A stretch of 64,000 nucleotides of DNA from an uncultured Lachnospiraceae bacterium (GTDB lineage: Bacteria; Bacillota; Clostridia; Lachnospirales; Lachnospiraceae), in contig CAJUEY010000001.1 in the NCBI GenBank assembly GCA_910585825.1, forward strand, positions 1-64,000, read 5' to 3'. Of the stretch, positions 7,978 to 16,200 are shown piece after piece (positions within the stretch are counted from its first letter, which is position 1; each line of letters starts with the position of its first letter). The translations under genes and the position numbers were made by a program. The notes beneath the pieces are model-generated. The model did no database searches and had not been told where the DNA came from. It was given only the letters and a program-made list of their open reading frames with translations.

Positions 7978-8901
7978 ATGCCCACATATGGCATGAGTGA
8001 AGCAATACGTGAAATGAGAATACGGCTGGGATACACACAGGAGGAATTATCTTACGGGATCTGCACGCCGGGAACATTGTCCAGAATTGAAAACGGTCGG
8101 GAGGTGATTTCCAAACAGGTATTTGAAGCTTTATGCGGCAGGATGCCTGGGTTGCACCATGTATGGATTTCCTGCGATACCAAAAATGAAATGCGCCGGT
8201 CAAAATTATGCAAGCAGATTTTGATGTATCTGAGTGTAGGAAGATTGCCGGAAGCCAAAAAGGCGATGGAGGCGTACCATCAGCTAAAGGATGGGAAGAA
8301 TCCCTTTTGCAGACAATTTGAGTTATATACACAGGCAATTTATCAGGCGCTCTTAAAAGAGCGGGAAGAAGAAATTCTGCCCAAATTAAAAAGAGCCCTT
8401 GCAATTACAATGCCGGATTACAGAGAACGGCTGAAGGTACAGAAAAAAGCAGTAGTATTGACCTATGATGAAGTTTATATTTTGCTGAACATGGGTATTG
8501 CATATGCAAAAAAAGAAGAGACAGAGCTGGCCCTTCAAATTTTATATTATTTGAAAAGCTATATGAAGAATCAGGAGCTGGATGTTATGGAATCCACAAA
8601 AGTTTATCCTATGATTCTTGGAGATATGGCCTGGATCTTGGAGCGCCAGAGACGATTCCGGGAGGCAGTAAAAGAGTGCGATGCCGGTATTGAAATTTGC
8701 CGTGCTACAGGAAAGTATACCGTCCTGCCGCATCTGTTGTGTATAAAAGCATGGTGTTTTACCGCCTCGAAGGATCATGTGACAGCCAAAAAAAGCAGGC
8801 AGCAGGCAAAAGCGATTTTTGACATTACAGAAGAGTACAGAGGTTACGGGAGCTTTCAGGAATTTTATAAAGCCAAAGAACCCATATTTGTAACCTATTA
8901 A
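7978..8901 (+). CDS. XRE-family regulator with TPR-like C-terminal domain
   Basis: The 307-residue protein starts with a helix-turn-helix domain (about residues 5-60, REMRIRLGYTQEELSYGICT then SRIENGRE). A long helical repeat region follows (about 75-300), of the tetratricopeptide type found in Rgg/PlcR-like sensors. Such proteins often bind a small peptide or ligand through the repeats; no partner peptide gene is evident here. The ATG at 7978 follows GGGGAGGG seven bases away and is chosen over an in-frame upstream ATG at 7942 that lies just past the -10 box. Its targets are unknown; the flanking flavoprotein and ddl are candidates only by position. Confidence 0.88.
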   Translation: MPTYGMSEAIREMRIRLGYTQEELSYGICTPGTLSRIENGREVISKQVFEALCGRMPGLHHVWISCDTKNEMRRSKLCKQILMYLSVGRLPEAKKAMEAYHQLKDGKNPFCRQFELYTQAIYQALLKEREEEILPKLKRALAITMPDYRERLKVQKKAVVLTYDEVYILLNMGIAYAKKEETELALQILYYLKSYMKNQELDVMESTKVYPMILGDMAWILERQRRFREAVKECDAGIEICRATGKYTVLPHLLCIKAWCFTASKDHVTAKKSRQQAKAIFDITEEYRGYGSFQEFYKAKEPIFVTY

Positions 8902-8931
8902 AAGTATACGAAAGAAATTTCCCGATTACCA

Positions 8932-8976
8932 TGCGGTTTCAGCAAAAAATAATATTTCCTGAAACCGCAAATTTTA
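8932..8976 (+). terminator. Terminator after the XRE regulator
   Basis: Perfect 11-base arms TGCGGTTTCAG (8932-8942) and CTGAAACCGCA (8959-8969) are followed by an A/T tract. The loop is 16 bases long. Confidence 0.65.
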
Positions 8977-9005
8977 TTGTCATGTGAAATGAAATCAGAT
9001 ACAAT
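8977..9005 (+). promoter_or_regulatory. Sigma-A promoter for ddl-murF
   Basis: TTGTCA (8977-8982) and TACAAT (9000-9005) are 17 bp apart. The pair begins directly after the preceding terminator and ends 36 bp before the ddl start. Confidence 0.7.
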
Positions 9006-9041
9006 AGGATAGATAAAAAATAACGAAGATTGGAGATTGAA

Positions 9042-10103
9042 ATGGATATAGCAGTATTGGCCGGAGGCCTTAGCGCAGAACGGGACGTATCCTTCCAGAC
9101 AGGGGATATGGTGGCAAAGGCTTTGCGGCAAAATGGTCATAGAGTTGTTTTGCTGGATGTGTTTATGGGTTATGGAGAAGAGGAAAAGGATGTTTCCGAT
9201 TTATTTTCCCATAGTGAAGAGGCGAGTATCGTTGTAGAGGGCATTTCTGAATCTGCTCCGGATATCGCAAAGATCAAATCCCTGAGAAAAGATCAGTCAG
9301 ACTGTTTTTTCGGACCGAATGTAATTTCCATATGCCGGCAGTCGGACATTGTATTTCTGGCTCTCCACGGAGAAGACGGGGAGAACGGAAAGATTCAGGC
9401 AGCATTTGATTTGTTTGGAATCCGTTATACCGGCAGCGGCTACTTTGGCAGCGCCCTTGCCATGGATAAGGGAATGAGCAAAATGCTGTTTGAAAAAGCG
9501 GGGATACCGACCCCGAAGGGAATCCGGATGAACAAAAAAGAAACGGACAGAGATTTAAAAGACAGAGGCGTATCCCTGCCCTGTGTGGTGAAACCCTGCT
9601 GCGGTGGTTCCAGTGTCGGCGTTTCTATTGTGCAGACTGAAGAGGAGTTTACAAAGGCCCTGGAGGAAGCTTTTTACTGGGAAGATGAAGTGCTTGTGGA
9701 AGATTATATTGCGGGCAGAGAATTTTCCGTAGGAGTGATAGATGGAAAAGCGCTTCCGGTGATTGAAATGGCGCCCAAAGAGGGATTTTACGATTATAAG
9801 AATAAATACAAAGCCGGGAGTACGGTTGAGACGTGTCCGGCGGTGATTCCGGAGGATACGGCAAAGCGGATGCAGAAGTTTGCCGTGTCGGCAGTGAAAG
9901 CTCTTGGACTTTTTACATATGCCAGAATGGATTTTCTGCTGCAAAAGTCAGGAGAACTGTTCTGTCTGGAGGCAAACACTCTGCCGGGCATGACCAAAAC
10001 CAGTCTGCTGCCCCAGGAGGCGCAGGCGGCGGGAATGGATTTTCCTGCATTGTGTGAGAAAGTGATTGAGATTTCATGGAAGAAATATGAGGATACGGTA
10101 TGA
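9042..10103 (+). CDS. ddl: D-alanine--D-alanine ligase
   Basis: This cytoplasmic ATP-grasp enzyme joins two D-alanines for the peptidoglycan stem. The 353-residue protein has the N-terminal AGGLSAERDVS motif, the LHGEDGENG loop, the ATP-grasp loop KPCCGGSSVGVSIV, the EDYIAGREFSVGVIDG strand, and the metal-binding and substrate segment LEANTLPGMTKTSLLPQEA near the C-terminus. The ATG at 9042 has TGGAG six bases upstream; a TTG at 9030 is the alternative start. Its stop overlaps the murF start as ATGA, so the dipeptide producer and the enzyme that uses it are translationally coupled. D-Ala-D-Ala rather than D-Ala-D-Lac specificity is presumed, not proven. Confidence 0.94.
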   Translation: MDIAVLAGGLSAERDVSFQTGDMVAKALRQNGHRVVLLDVFMGYGEEEKDVSDLFSHSEEASIVVEGISESAPDIAKIKSLRKDQSDCFFGPNVISICRQSDIVFLALHGEDGENGKIQAAFDLFGIRYTGSGYFGSALAMDKGMSKMLFEKAGIPTPKGIRMNKKETDRDLKDRGVSLPCVVKPCCGGSSVGVSIVQTEEEFTKALEEAFYWEDEVLVEDYIAGREFSVGVIDGKALPVIEMAPKEGFYDYKNKYKAGSTVETCPAVIPEDTAKRMQKFAVSAVKALGLFTYARMDFLLQKSGELFCLEANTLPGMTKTSLLPQEAQAAGMDFPALCEKVIEISWKKYEDTV

Positions 10104-11470
10104 AAAATATGACGTTGGGCAATATTGCCAAATGCTGTGGGGGAACTTATTTCGGTGATGAGGGAATGAAAGACACAGAAGTAACCGGTATTGCCATTGA
10201 CAGCCGGAAAGTGAAAAGGGGCGGACTGTTTATCCCCATTCGGGGGGAGAGGGTAGACGGACATAGTTTTATTTCAAAGGTTATGGAAGACGGAGCCTGC
10301 GCCTGTCTTTCAGAAGAAGCTCGAACAGACGCAGTGCCTTATATTCTGGTAGATTCCACAAAAGAAGCCCTGAAAAAAATCGCAGCTTTTTACCGGCAGT
10401 CTCTGGATATTAAAGTAGTCGCAATTACAGGGAGTGTGGGAAAGACCAGTACGAAAGAAATGATTGCCTCTGTATTAAAAGAGAAATACCATGTACATAA
10501 AACAGCGGGAAATTTCAACAATGAAATCGGTCTTCCTCTTACCATATTCGATATTTTGGAAGAACACGAGGTGGCGGTGCTGGAAATGGGAATTTCCGAT
10601 TTTGGGGAAATGCACAGGCTTGGGGAGATTGCCAATCCGGATATCTGCGTGATTACAAATATCGGCTTGTGCCATTTGGAAAACTTAGGCTCCAGAGAAG
10701 GTATATTAAAAGCCAAAACAGAGGTATTTGATCATCTTAGAGGAGAAGGAATTGTCATTTTAAACGGAGATGATGACAAACTTTCTGCGATTCAGGAGGT
10801 AAACGGGAAAAAAGCGATGAAGTACGGCCTTTGTAAAGGAGACGCTTATGCGTCAGAGATTGCGCCTCTGGGTATGGAAGGAATTCGGATGAAACTGCAT
10901 TTAAAAGGCAGAGAAAAGAGCGTTGCAATTCCGATTCCGGGAGAACACAATGTTTATAATGCGCTGGCGGCAGCCTGTGTAGGAACTGTGTGCGGTATGG
11001 AGCTGGAGGAGATCTGCCGGGGAATTGAAACGGTAGAGGCCATAAGCGGCAGGAGCAATCTGATACACAAAAACGGAATTACAGTCATTGATGATTGTTA
11101 CAATGCCAATCCGGTTTCCATGCGGGCCAGCATTGACGTACTTAGCCAGGCTCCCGGACGGAAGATTGCGGTATTGGGAGATATGGGAGAGCTGGGAGAA
11201 CAGGAGAGAGAACTTCATGCCGGCATAGGAAGTTATGCAGCTGCAAAACAGATTGACTGGCTTTTTGCCGTAGGAGAATTGTCAAAGGAAATGGCAAAGG
11301 CAGCAAAAGCAGCGGCAAATCCTTCCATGCAGGTCTTTTATTTTGAATCCAAAGAAGAGCTGCTTAATGCGCTGATTCCCATTATAAAAAAAGGAGACAC
11401 TTTACTGGTGAAAGCGTCTCATTTTATGGAATTTCCTAAGATTGTGGAAGTTTTGACTGATTTAACATAG
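10100..11470 (+). CDS. murF: UDP-MurNAc-tripeptide--D-Ala-D-Ala ligase
   Basis: MurF adds D-Ala-D-Ala to UDP-MurNAc-tripeptide, the last cytoplasmic step of the muropeptide precursor. The 456 residues show the Mur ligase order: an N-terminal uridine-binding domain (GIAIDSRKVKRGGLFIPIRG), the central ATPase with P-loop ITGSVGKTSTKEM near residue 115 and AGNFNNEIGLPLT, and a C-terminal domain with DDCYNANPVSMRAS. It starts at the ATG that overlaps the ddl stop. The 3' end overlaps the convergent plsC by 35 bp, and its terminator lies inside plsC. Confidence 0.95.
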   Translation: MKNMTLGNIAKCCGGTYFGDEGMKDTEVTGIAIDSRKVKRGGLFIPIRGERVDGHSFISKVMEDGACACLSEEARTDAVPYILVDSTKEALKKIAAFYRQSLDIKVVAITGSVGKTSTKEMIASVLKEKYHVHKTAGNFNNEIGLPLTIFDILEEHEVAVLEMGISDFGEMHRLGEIANPDICVITNIGLCHLENLGSREGILKAKTEVFDHLRGEGIVILNGDDDKLSAIQEVNGKKAMKYGLCKGDAYASEIAPLGMEGIRMKLHLKGREKSVAIPIPGEHNVYNALAAACVGTVCGMELEEICRGIETVEAISGRSNLIHKNGITVIDDCYNANPVSMRASIDVLSQAPGRKIAVLGDMGELGEQERELHAGIGSYAAAKQIDWLFAVGELSKEMAKAAKAAANPSMQVFYFESKEELLNALIPIIKKGDTLLVKASHFMEFPKIVEVLTDLT

Positions 11471-12179
11471 CAAGTATTTTCGCCTGGGTGTAACTGCCCA
11501 GGCGTTTTTGCTCTTCTCTGGAAAGCTCCTTGGGATAAATCGGTTCTCCATACTGCAGTGTCACATGGGCAGAGCGGATCAGTGGAAAATGATTTTCCAG
11601 AATGTCTGCTGTTCCGGTCAGAGCCATGGGAATAATCGGGCATCCGGTTTTTTCCGCCATTTTCAAACTGCCTTCTTTAAAAGGAAGGAGATTGGTTTCG
11701 TCCCCCTCTTTGCCTCTGGTGCCTTCCGGAAAAATGCACATGGAAATACCGTTTTTGATCTGGTCAATTCCGGTCAGGATTGTTTTCAAACCTTCTTTTA
11801 TGTTGTCGCGGTTCAAAAACAGACAATACAGCCTTTTCATCCACAAAGAAAGAACGGGAACTTTTTCAATGGAATCCTTAGCAACATATCCGGTTAATCC
11901 GGGGCATCTGGAATATGTAATGACAGTATCAAAATCACTTCGGTGATTGCCTACATAAAGAACCGCAGTATCTTTTGGAATATGTTCCTCTCCAATTACG
12001 GTGATGCGGGTTCCGCATAAAAAAAGGATAATTTTAAAGGCGCCTTGTACGATGCGGAGCTGGGAAATATCGGCGGCATAGCGATGTTTTTTCCCAATCA
12101 GCCATTCTACAAACAAAACAGGAATACTAATAATAAAAAATAAAATGAGAAATAAAAGAACCAAAATCAATCGCAGCAT
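11436..12179 (-). CDS. plsC: 1-acyl-sn-glycerol-3-phosphate acyltransferase
   Basis: PlsC acylates lysophosphatidic acid at the sn-2 position to make phosphatidic acid at the membrane. The 247-residue protein begins with a hydrophobic anchor (about residues 1-25). The catalytic HX4D motif is NHRSDFD (His79, Asp84) and the acceptor-binding motif is FPEGTRGKEG near residue 150, followed by CPIIPMALTG, in the family's order. The ribosome site is weak (purines only) before the ATG at 12179. The 3' end overlaps murF on the opposite strand. Upstream of its start lies the 52-bp tandem repeat, which would be in or near its promoter region. Confidence 0.92.
   Translation of the reverse strand: MLRLILVLLFLILFFIISIPVLFVEWLIGKKHRYAADISQLRIVQGAFKIILFLCGTRITVIGEEHIPKDTAVLYVGNHRSDFDTVITYSRCPGLTGYVAKDSIEKVPVLSLWMKRLYCLFLNRDNIKEGLKTILTGIDQIKNGISMCIFPEGTRGKEGDETNLLPFKEGSLKMAEKTGCPIIPMALTGTADILENHFPLIRSAHVTLQYGEPIYPKELSREEQKRLGSYTQAKILAMLNQSKLPQS
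11481..11509 (+). terminator. murF terminator embedded in the plsC coding sequence
   Basis: CGCCTGGG (11481-11488) and CCCAGGCG (11497-11504) are perfect GC-rich arms around an eight-base loop, followed by five T. It acts on the + strand although these bases also encode the last part of the convergent acyltransferase. Confidence 0.8.
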
Positions 12180-12214
12180 AGTTTATTTTGGAAAAATCCG
12201 TTCCTTTCTATATT

Positions 12215-12315
12215 ATTGTGCATCATTACCGCACAAAAAGGGATACCCGGAGGGTATTTCTATATGATTGTGCATCATTACCGCACAAAAAGGGATACCC
12301 GAAGGGTATTTCTAT
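12215..12315. repeat. 52-bp tandem duplication with hairpins
   Basis: Two copies of a 52-bp unit begin at 12215 and 12267 and differ at one position over the shared 49 bases. Each unit carries ATACCC-GGA-GGGTAT (six-base arms; in the second copy the loop is GAA) and a GTGC/GCAC pair. It lies 36 bp upstream of plsC on its 5' side. The rest of the 12180-12572 gap holds the MITE-like element and no gene. Confidence 0.85.
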
Positions 12316-12394
12316 CGTCTGAGCTTATTATACTAACTGCAAGTTGGAATTACAACTGCAAATCCGGAATAAACTGTAAAAAAAGGAGAAAAAA

Positions 12395-12538
12395 GTTACT
12401 GTTCACTCCTGGACAGAGCACTGCGCTGCACAGTCACAGGCCAATACAGTATTGGAGCCGGAATCCGGCCATTTGCCGTAAGGCGCCTTTAAATAGGCCG
12501 AATTCGTTACTGTGAACATCATGGGTGTGAACAGTAAC
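12395..12538 (+). mobile_element. MITE-like structured repeat, copy 1
   Basis: A 144-bp non-coding element. Its ends are perfect 12-bp inverted repeats, GTTACTGTTCAC and GTGAACAGTAAC. The same 8 bp, AGAAAAAA, flank it at 12387-12394 and 12539-12546 and could be a target duplication, though the sequence is low-complexity. The interior folds into several hairpins, including CCAATAC-A-GTATTGG. A second copy in reverse orientation lies at 29094-29233; the two match at about 88% (16 differences over 139 aligned bases, no gaps). No transposase is encoded. Confidence 0.75.
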
Positions 12539-12572
12539 AGAAAAAAGGTTGCCGGCTACAGAGTGAACAGCA

Positions 12573-13043
12573 ATGGGAAAGCAAAAAGCTATGGAATATG
12601 TTTTCATTAATGGAAGAAGGGTAAAATGCCGTCTGGCGAGGTATGGCGTCATGATAATGGTTCTGATTCTTGTATCCGGAATATGGAGCGGATGCGGAAT
12701 TGAAAAAACAGACAGTAAAAAGATTCGTGATCTGGAATATGAGATGATAGAGGAAGACGATATACCAGAAGAATTGCAGGCAAAAATTGAAGAAAAAAAA
12801 GAGGCAGATTTTAAATTGACCTATGAGAGCGACCGGTATCTCTATATTGTGAGAGGCTATGGAGAGCAGGAAACAGGAGGATACAGTATACAGATTCTGG
12901 ATTTTTATTTGACACAGAATGCAATTGTCTTTGATACGAATCTGCTGGGGCCTTCCAAAGACGAGGTGAAAAATACGGCGCCCAGTTTTCCTTATCTGGT
13001 AATACGAATAGAAAATCAGGATAAAAATATCATATTTCAGTAG
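12573..13043 (+). CDS. PrcB-like C-terminal domain lipoprotein
   Basis: A 156-residue exported lipoprotein. A long N-terminus precedes a hydrophobic signal segment ending in WSGC (about residues 29-43). An acidic, charged helix follows, then a domain beginning YIVRGYGEQETGGYSIQI that resembles the PrcB C-terminal domain, which accompanies surface protease complexes in other bacteria. No protease gene is adjacent, so its partner is unknown. The ribosome site is poor for both the ATG at 12573 and a later in-frame ATG at 12591, so the exact start is uncertain. The MITE-like element ends 34 bp upstream and may carry or disturb its promoter. Confidence 0.75.
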   Translation: MGKQKAMEYVFINGRRVKCRLARYGVMIMVLILVSGIWSGCGIEKTDSKKIRDLEYEMIEEDDIPEELQAKIEEKKEADFKLTYESDRYLYIVRGYGEQETGGYSIQILDFYLTQNAIVFDTNLLGPSKDEVKNTAPSFPYLVIRIENQDKNIIFQ

Positions 13044-13060
13044 AAATCGCAGGTCATAGG

Positions 13061-13098
13061 ATCAGGCAATGTGCAAAAGTGTGCATTGCCTGATTTTT
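13061..13098 (+). terminator. Terminator after the PrcB-like gene
   Basis: ATCAGGCAATG (13061-13071) pairs with CATTGCCTGAT (13084-13094), followed by four more T. Perfect 11-base arms. Confidence 0.85.
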
Positions 13099-13169
13099 CC
13101 ATCTTATTTTATAGAAATATACAAATTTCTGTGTTAATATAAAAACAGTATTGTGTATTTTTGACACTA

Positions 13170-13220
13170 GAGCGTGTTTGAAAATTCATTCCTGCCATCT
13201 GCATGCTTTCAAACACGCTC
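13170..13220. repeat. Long inverted repeat before the SGNH protein gene
   Basis: Perfect 14-base arms GAGCGTGTTTGAAA (13170-13183) and TTTCAAACACGCTC (13207-13220) enclose 23 bases. It ends 29 bp before the start codon, so it would sit in the leader of the esterase gene. It has no T-run. It may be an operator, an mRNA-stability hairpin or one copy of a short dispersed repeat. Confidence 0.6.
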
Positions 13221-13249
13221 CAGAATGAGGGAAGGAGCGGATACAAGAT

Positions 13250-16200
13250 ATGAAACTGAGGGTAAGTTTATGTAAGAAAATATTTTCATTTTTCCTTGCG
13301 GCGTCTGTGCTTACAGCAAACGCGCTGCCGGGACAAATGTCTGTGACGGTCAAAGCCGCAGCAGAATCAGAAACCGGCGAAACGGCGGAAGAAGTTACGC
13401 TGCAGTCCGTGCGGGATGAGGCAAAAGCAGCCTATGAGGCAGACAAACTGGGCATGGATTTGGATCTTTCAAACCAGTCGTTTTCAGGCGCGGGAGGTCT
13501 GGATTACTCCTCCGATACGGCAGAACGGGCATATATGCAGGCGTTCAATAATTTAAGGGATCATTCGACGCAGCAGACAATCATATTTCGTTTTAAAACG
13601 ACAGTGGAGAGCCAGTTTATTTTTGGCACAGGGGTAGACGGTTCTAATAACGGCAAAAATATGACATTTTCGCTGAAAGGCGGGGCGATCCGGTTCCGTC
13701 TGCGCAACAGCAACCGGCAGCAGGGAGGCACAAAAGCCGGTCTGCAGGGGAATTTAGGAACGAATTTAAACGACGGGAAGTATCACACCGTTGCGATCAG
13801 TTTCTGTCCGGATCTGGGATATACGGCGGGAAATGTCAGATTTGTCATTGATGGAGGCAGTGATATATATCCCGCTGCCTGGTGCCCGGAGTGGAAAGCA
13901 GGGTTTGATCAGAATGAGGAAGATTTTACAAAATTCCATATCGGTTCGTCCGCATTGTACGGCGGAGACGGAGACAATGCGGCATTTAACGGATCTATTG
14001 ATTTTATTACCGTTATCAATAAAGGCTACAGCGTGCAGGAGCTTCAGAAGATTACACAGGGTGATAAAGTCTACACGGATTTTGCTGAAATGTGGGAAAG
14101 CGGCACTTGCAGGACATGGCTGTTTACCGGAGGAACGGAAGGCGTCGCTGATTTTGCGACGAGCAGGACAACCAGAAACTGGGTAGGTTTATATGAGACG
14201 GATATGCGCGAATCCGGAAGTTTCATCGTACGAGGGCGGTTTGTATTTAATACGGCGAAGAGAGGCGCGGATGTAGCGCAGATTGTAAAAGAATATGATA
14301 CGAGAGTAACGCCTTTTGGAACGTCAGTTGTGGGGATTATGATCGGAGCGGCAGATTATCAGAAGGGAGAGGAAGGAATACCGGAGTTTAAAGAAAATCT
14401 GCAGGCGTTTTTGGATAAAGTGGTAAAGGAAAGTAAGAAACCGTTGATTCTGACGCCTTATACGGCTGTGAGTGAACAAGATCAGGAAAATGTTTTGCGT
14501 TATACGGAAGCGATTTATGAGGTTGTCGGAGACAGATTCAAAGTAGTGGATATCAGTGATCTTGGGGAAGAAAATGTAAATGCCGACGGCAGTTTAAAGC
14601 CGTCAGGACATCAGACAATTGCGACAAAACTGCAAAGAGAAACGGGAGCGCCGGTTGGGAGAACCAATACACTCGATAAGTATGCCGACGGCTGTTATAC
14701 AGTGGCGAAACAGACGGAATCCGGAGAAGAAGCGGAGGTTGGTGAGGTTATCGCGGAAGAAGACAGTATTATGGTAAGCATAGATGCAGATCCCGAAAAA
14801 GAGGTGCATCTGGAATATACACTGACAGCGAACGGAGAAGTGATTTCTGAGACTGTGCCGGAGGGAGAAACGGAATTTACAATTACCGGATTAAAAAAAG
14901 GAGAGACATATACGCTGAATGTATATGATATCAGCAGAAATAATGTAAAGGAATCTTATCGGCCGGTGGAGATTACGGTTGCCGCAGGCGCAGTAGGGGA
15001 GAGTCTTGAGTACGAGGACGGAAATATTTCCGTGAACGATAAAATTCAAAAACTGCTTTCTGGCGATAAACCGGCAACCTATTTGTTTATGGGGGACAGT
15101 ATTACCCATGGAGTTATCACAGACGGGTATGACAATGTGCCCCAGATGTTTGCAAAATATTTGGATGAGATTGGACGGACAGACGATATCGTTCTGAATA
15201 CGGGTGTGACGAATGCAACCATTGAAACGACGTTAAATCAGATTGAACCGAGATTAGAGCGTTTCCATCCTGACGTTGTAATGATTATGCTTGGGACAAA
15301 TGACTCTTCCGTTAACGGAGAAAATACAGTGACCGGATTTGGAACGGCGTCCAAGCATGGTATTACAGTGGAGCAGTATGCAGAGCGTTATAAAGAATTG
15401 ATACGAAAGGTTCATGGGACAAATTCGGATGCAAGTATTGTATTGCGTGTGCCCTGTGATATGACGGGAGATCTGGCGAATCATGCAGGATATGAAGAAA
15501 AGTTTGCGGAAATCGAGAACATTGCAGCGGATATGAGAGAAGAGATAAGCGGGCTGAATATTGCAGTGGTAAACCACCTTCAGGGGTGGAGGAAATATAG
15601 GAGTACAGTAAGAGATGACAATATCGCAACATCAGGAACTTATAGCTGGCTTGCCAATCGAAATGGCGACGGCGTGCATCCCAACGGCAGAGGAAACCTG
15701 GCCATGTTCCAACAGATTATTAAAGAACTTGGGCTTTATGTTCCAACATCGGAGCTTGCCAATTATCAGTATGAATTAAGCGAATGGACAGACACTTCCG
15801 AGATAGAGGCTCCTGTGGTTATGAGGGGCAGCCGTGCATCCTTTGAAATAGAGGCATTGTCCGGTTATGCGAATGGATTGCAGAATGTGACGCTCACGCT
15901 TACGGCAGACGGCAGAAGCATATCAAAAACAGCTCAATATAACGAAGATGGCGTTATTACCATAAGCGGTCTGGATGCGCAAAAGACATATACGGCGGCA
16001 GTTACAGGAAAAGACGCAGGCAACAGCAAAGAAATTGCATTTCATTCCAATTTGACGAGATCGACGGATTTAACGGCAACGGATGACGAGAAAAAAGAGT
16101 ATACAGACAGTCTTGCAGAGGCAGAAAATCTGGATTTGACGGAGTATCCTTCTGCAGTGCAGGAAATATATAAGGCAGCTCTTAAAGAAATAAAAGACAC

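Noticed and set aside
12215..12315. Possible CRISPR-like repeat
   Set aside because: The two 52-bp units are directly adjacent with no spacer and no cas gene is present; it is a tandem duplication.
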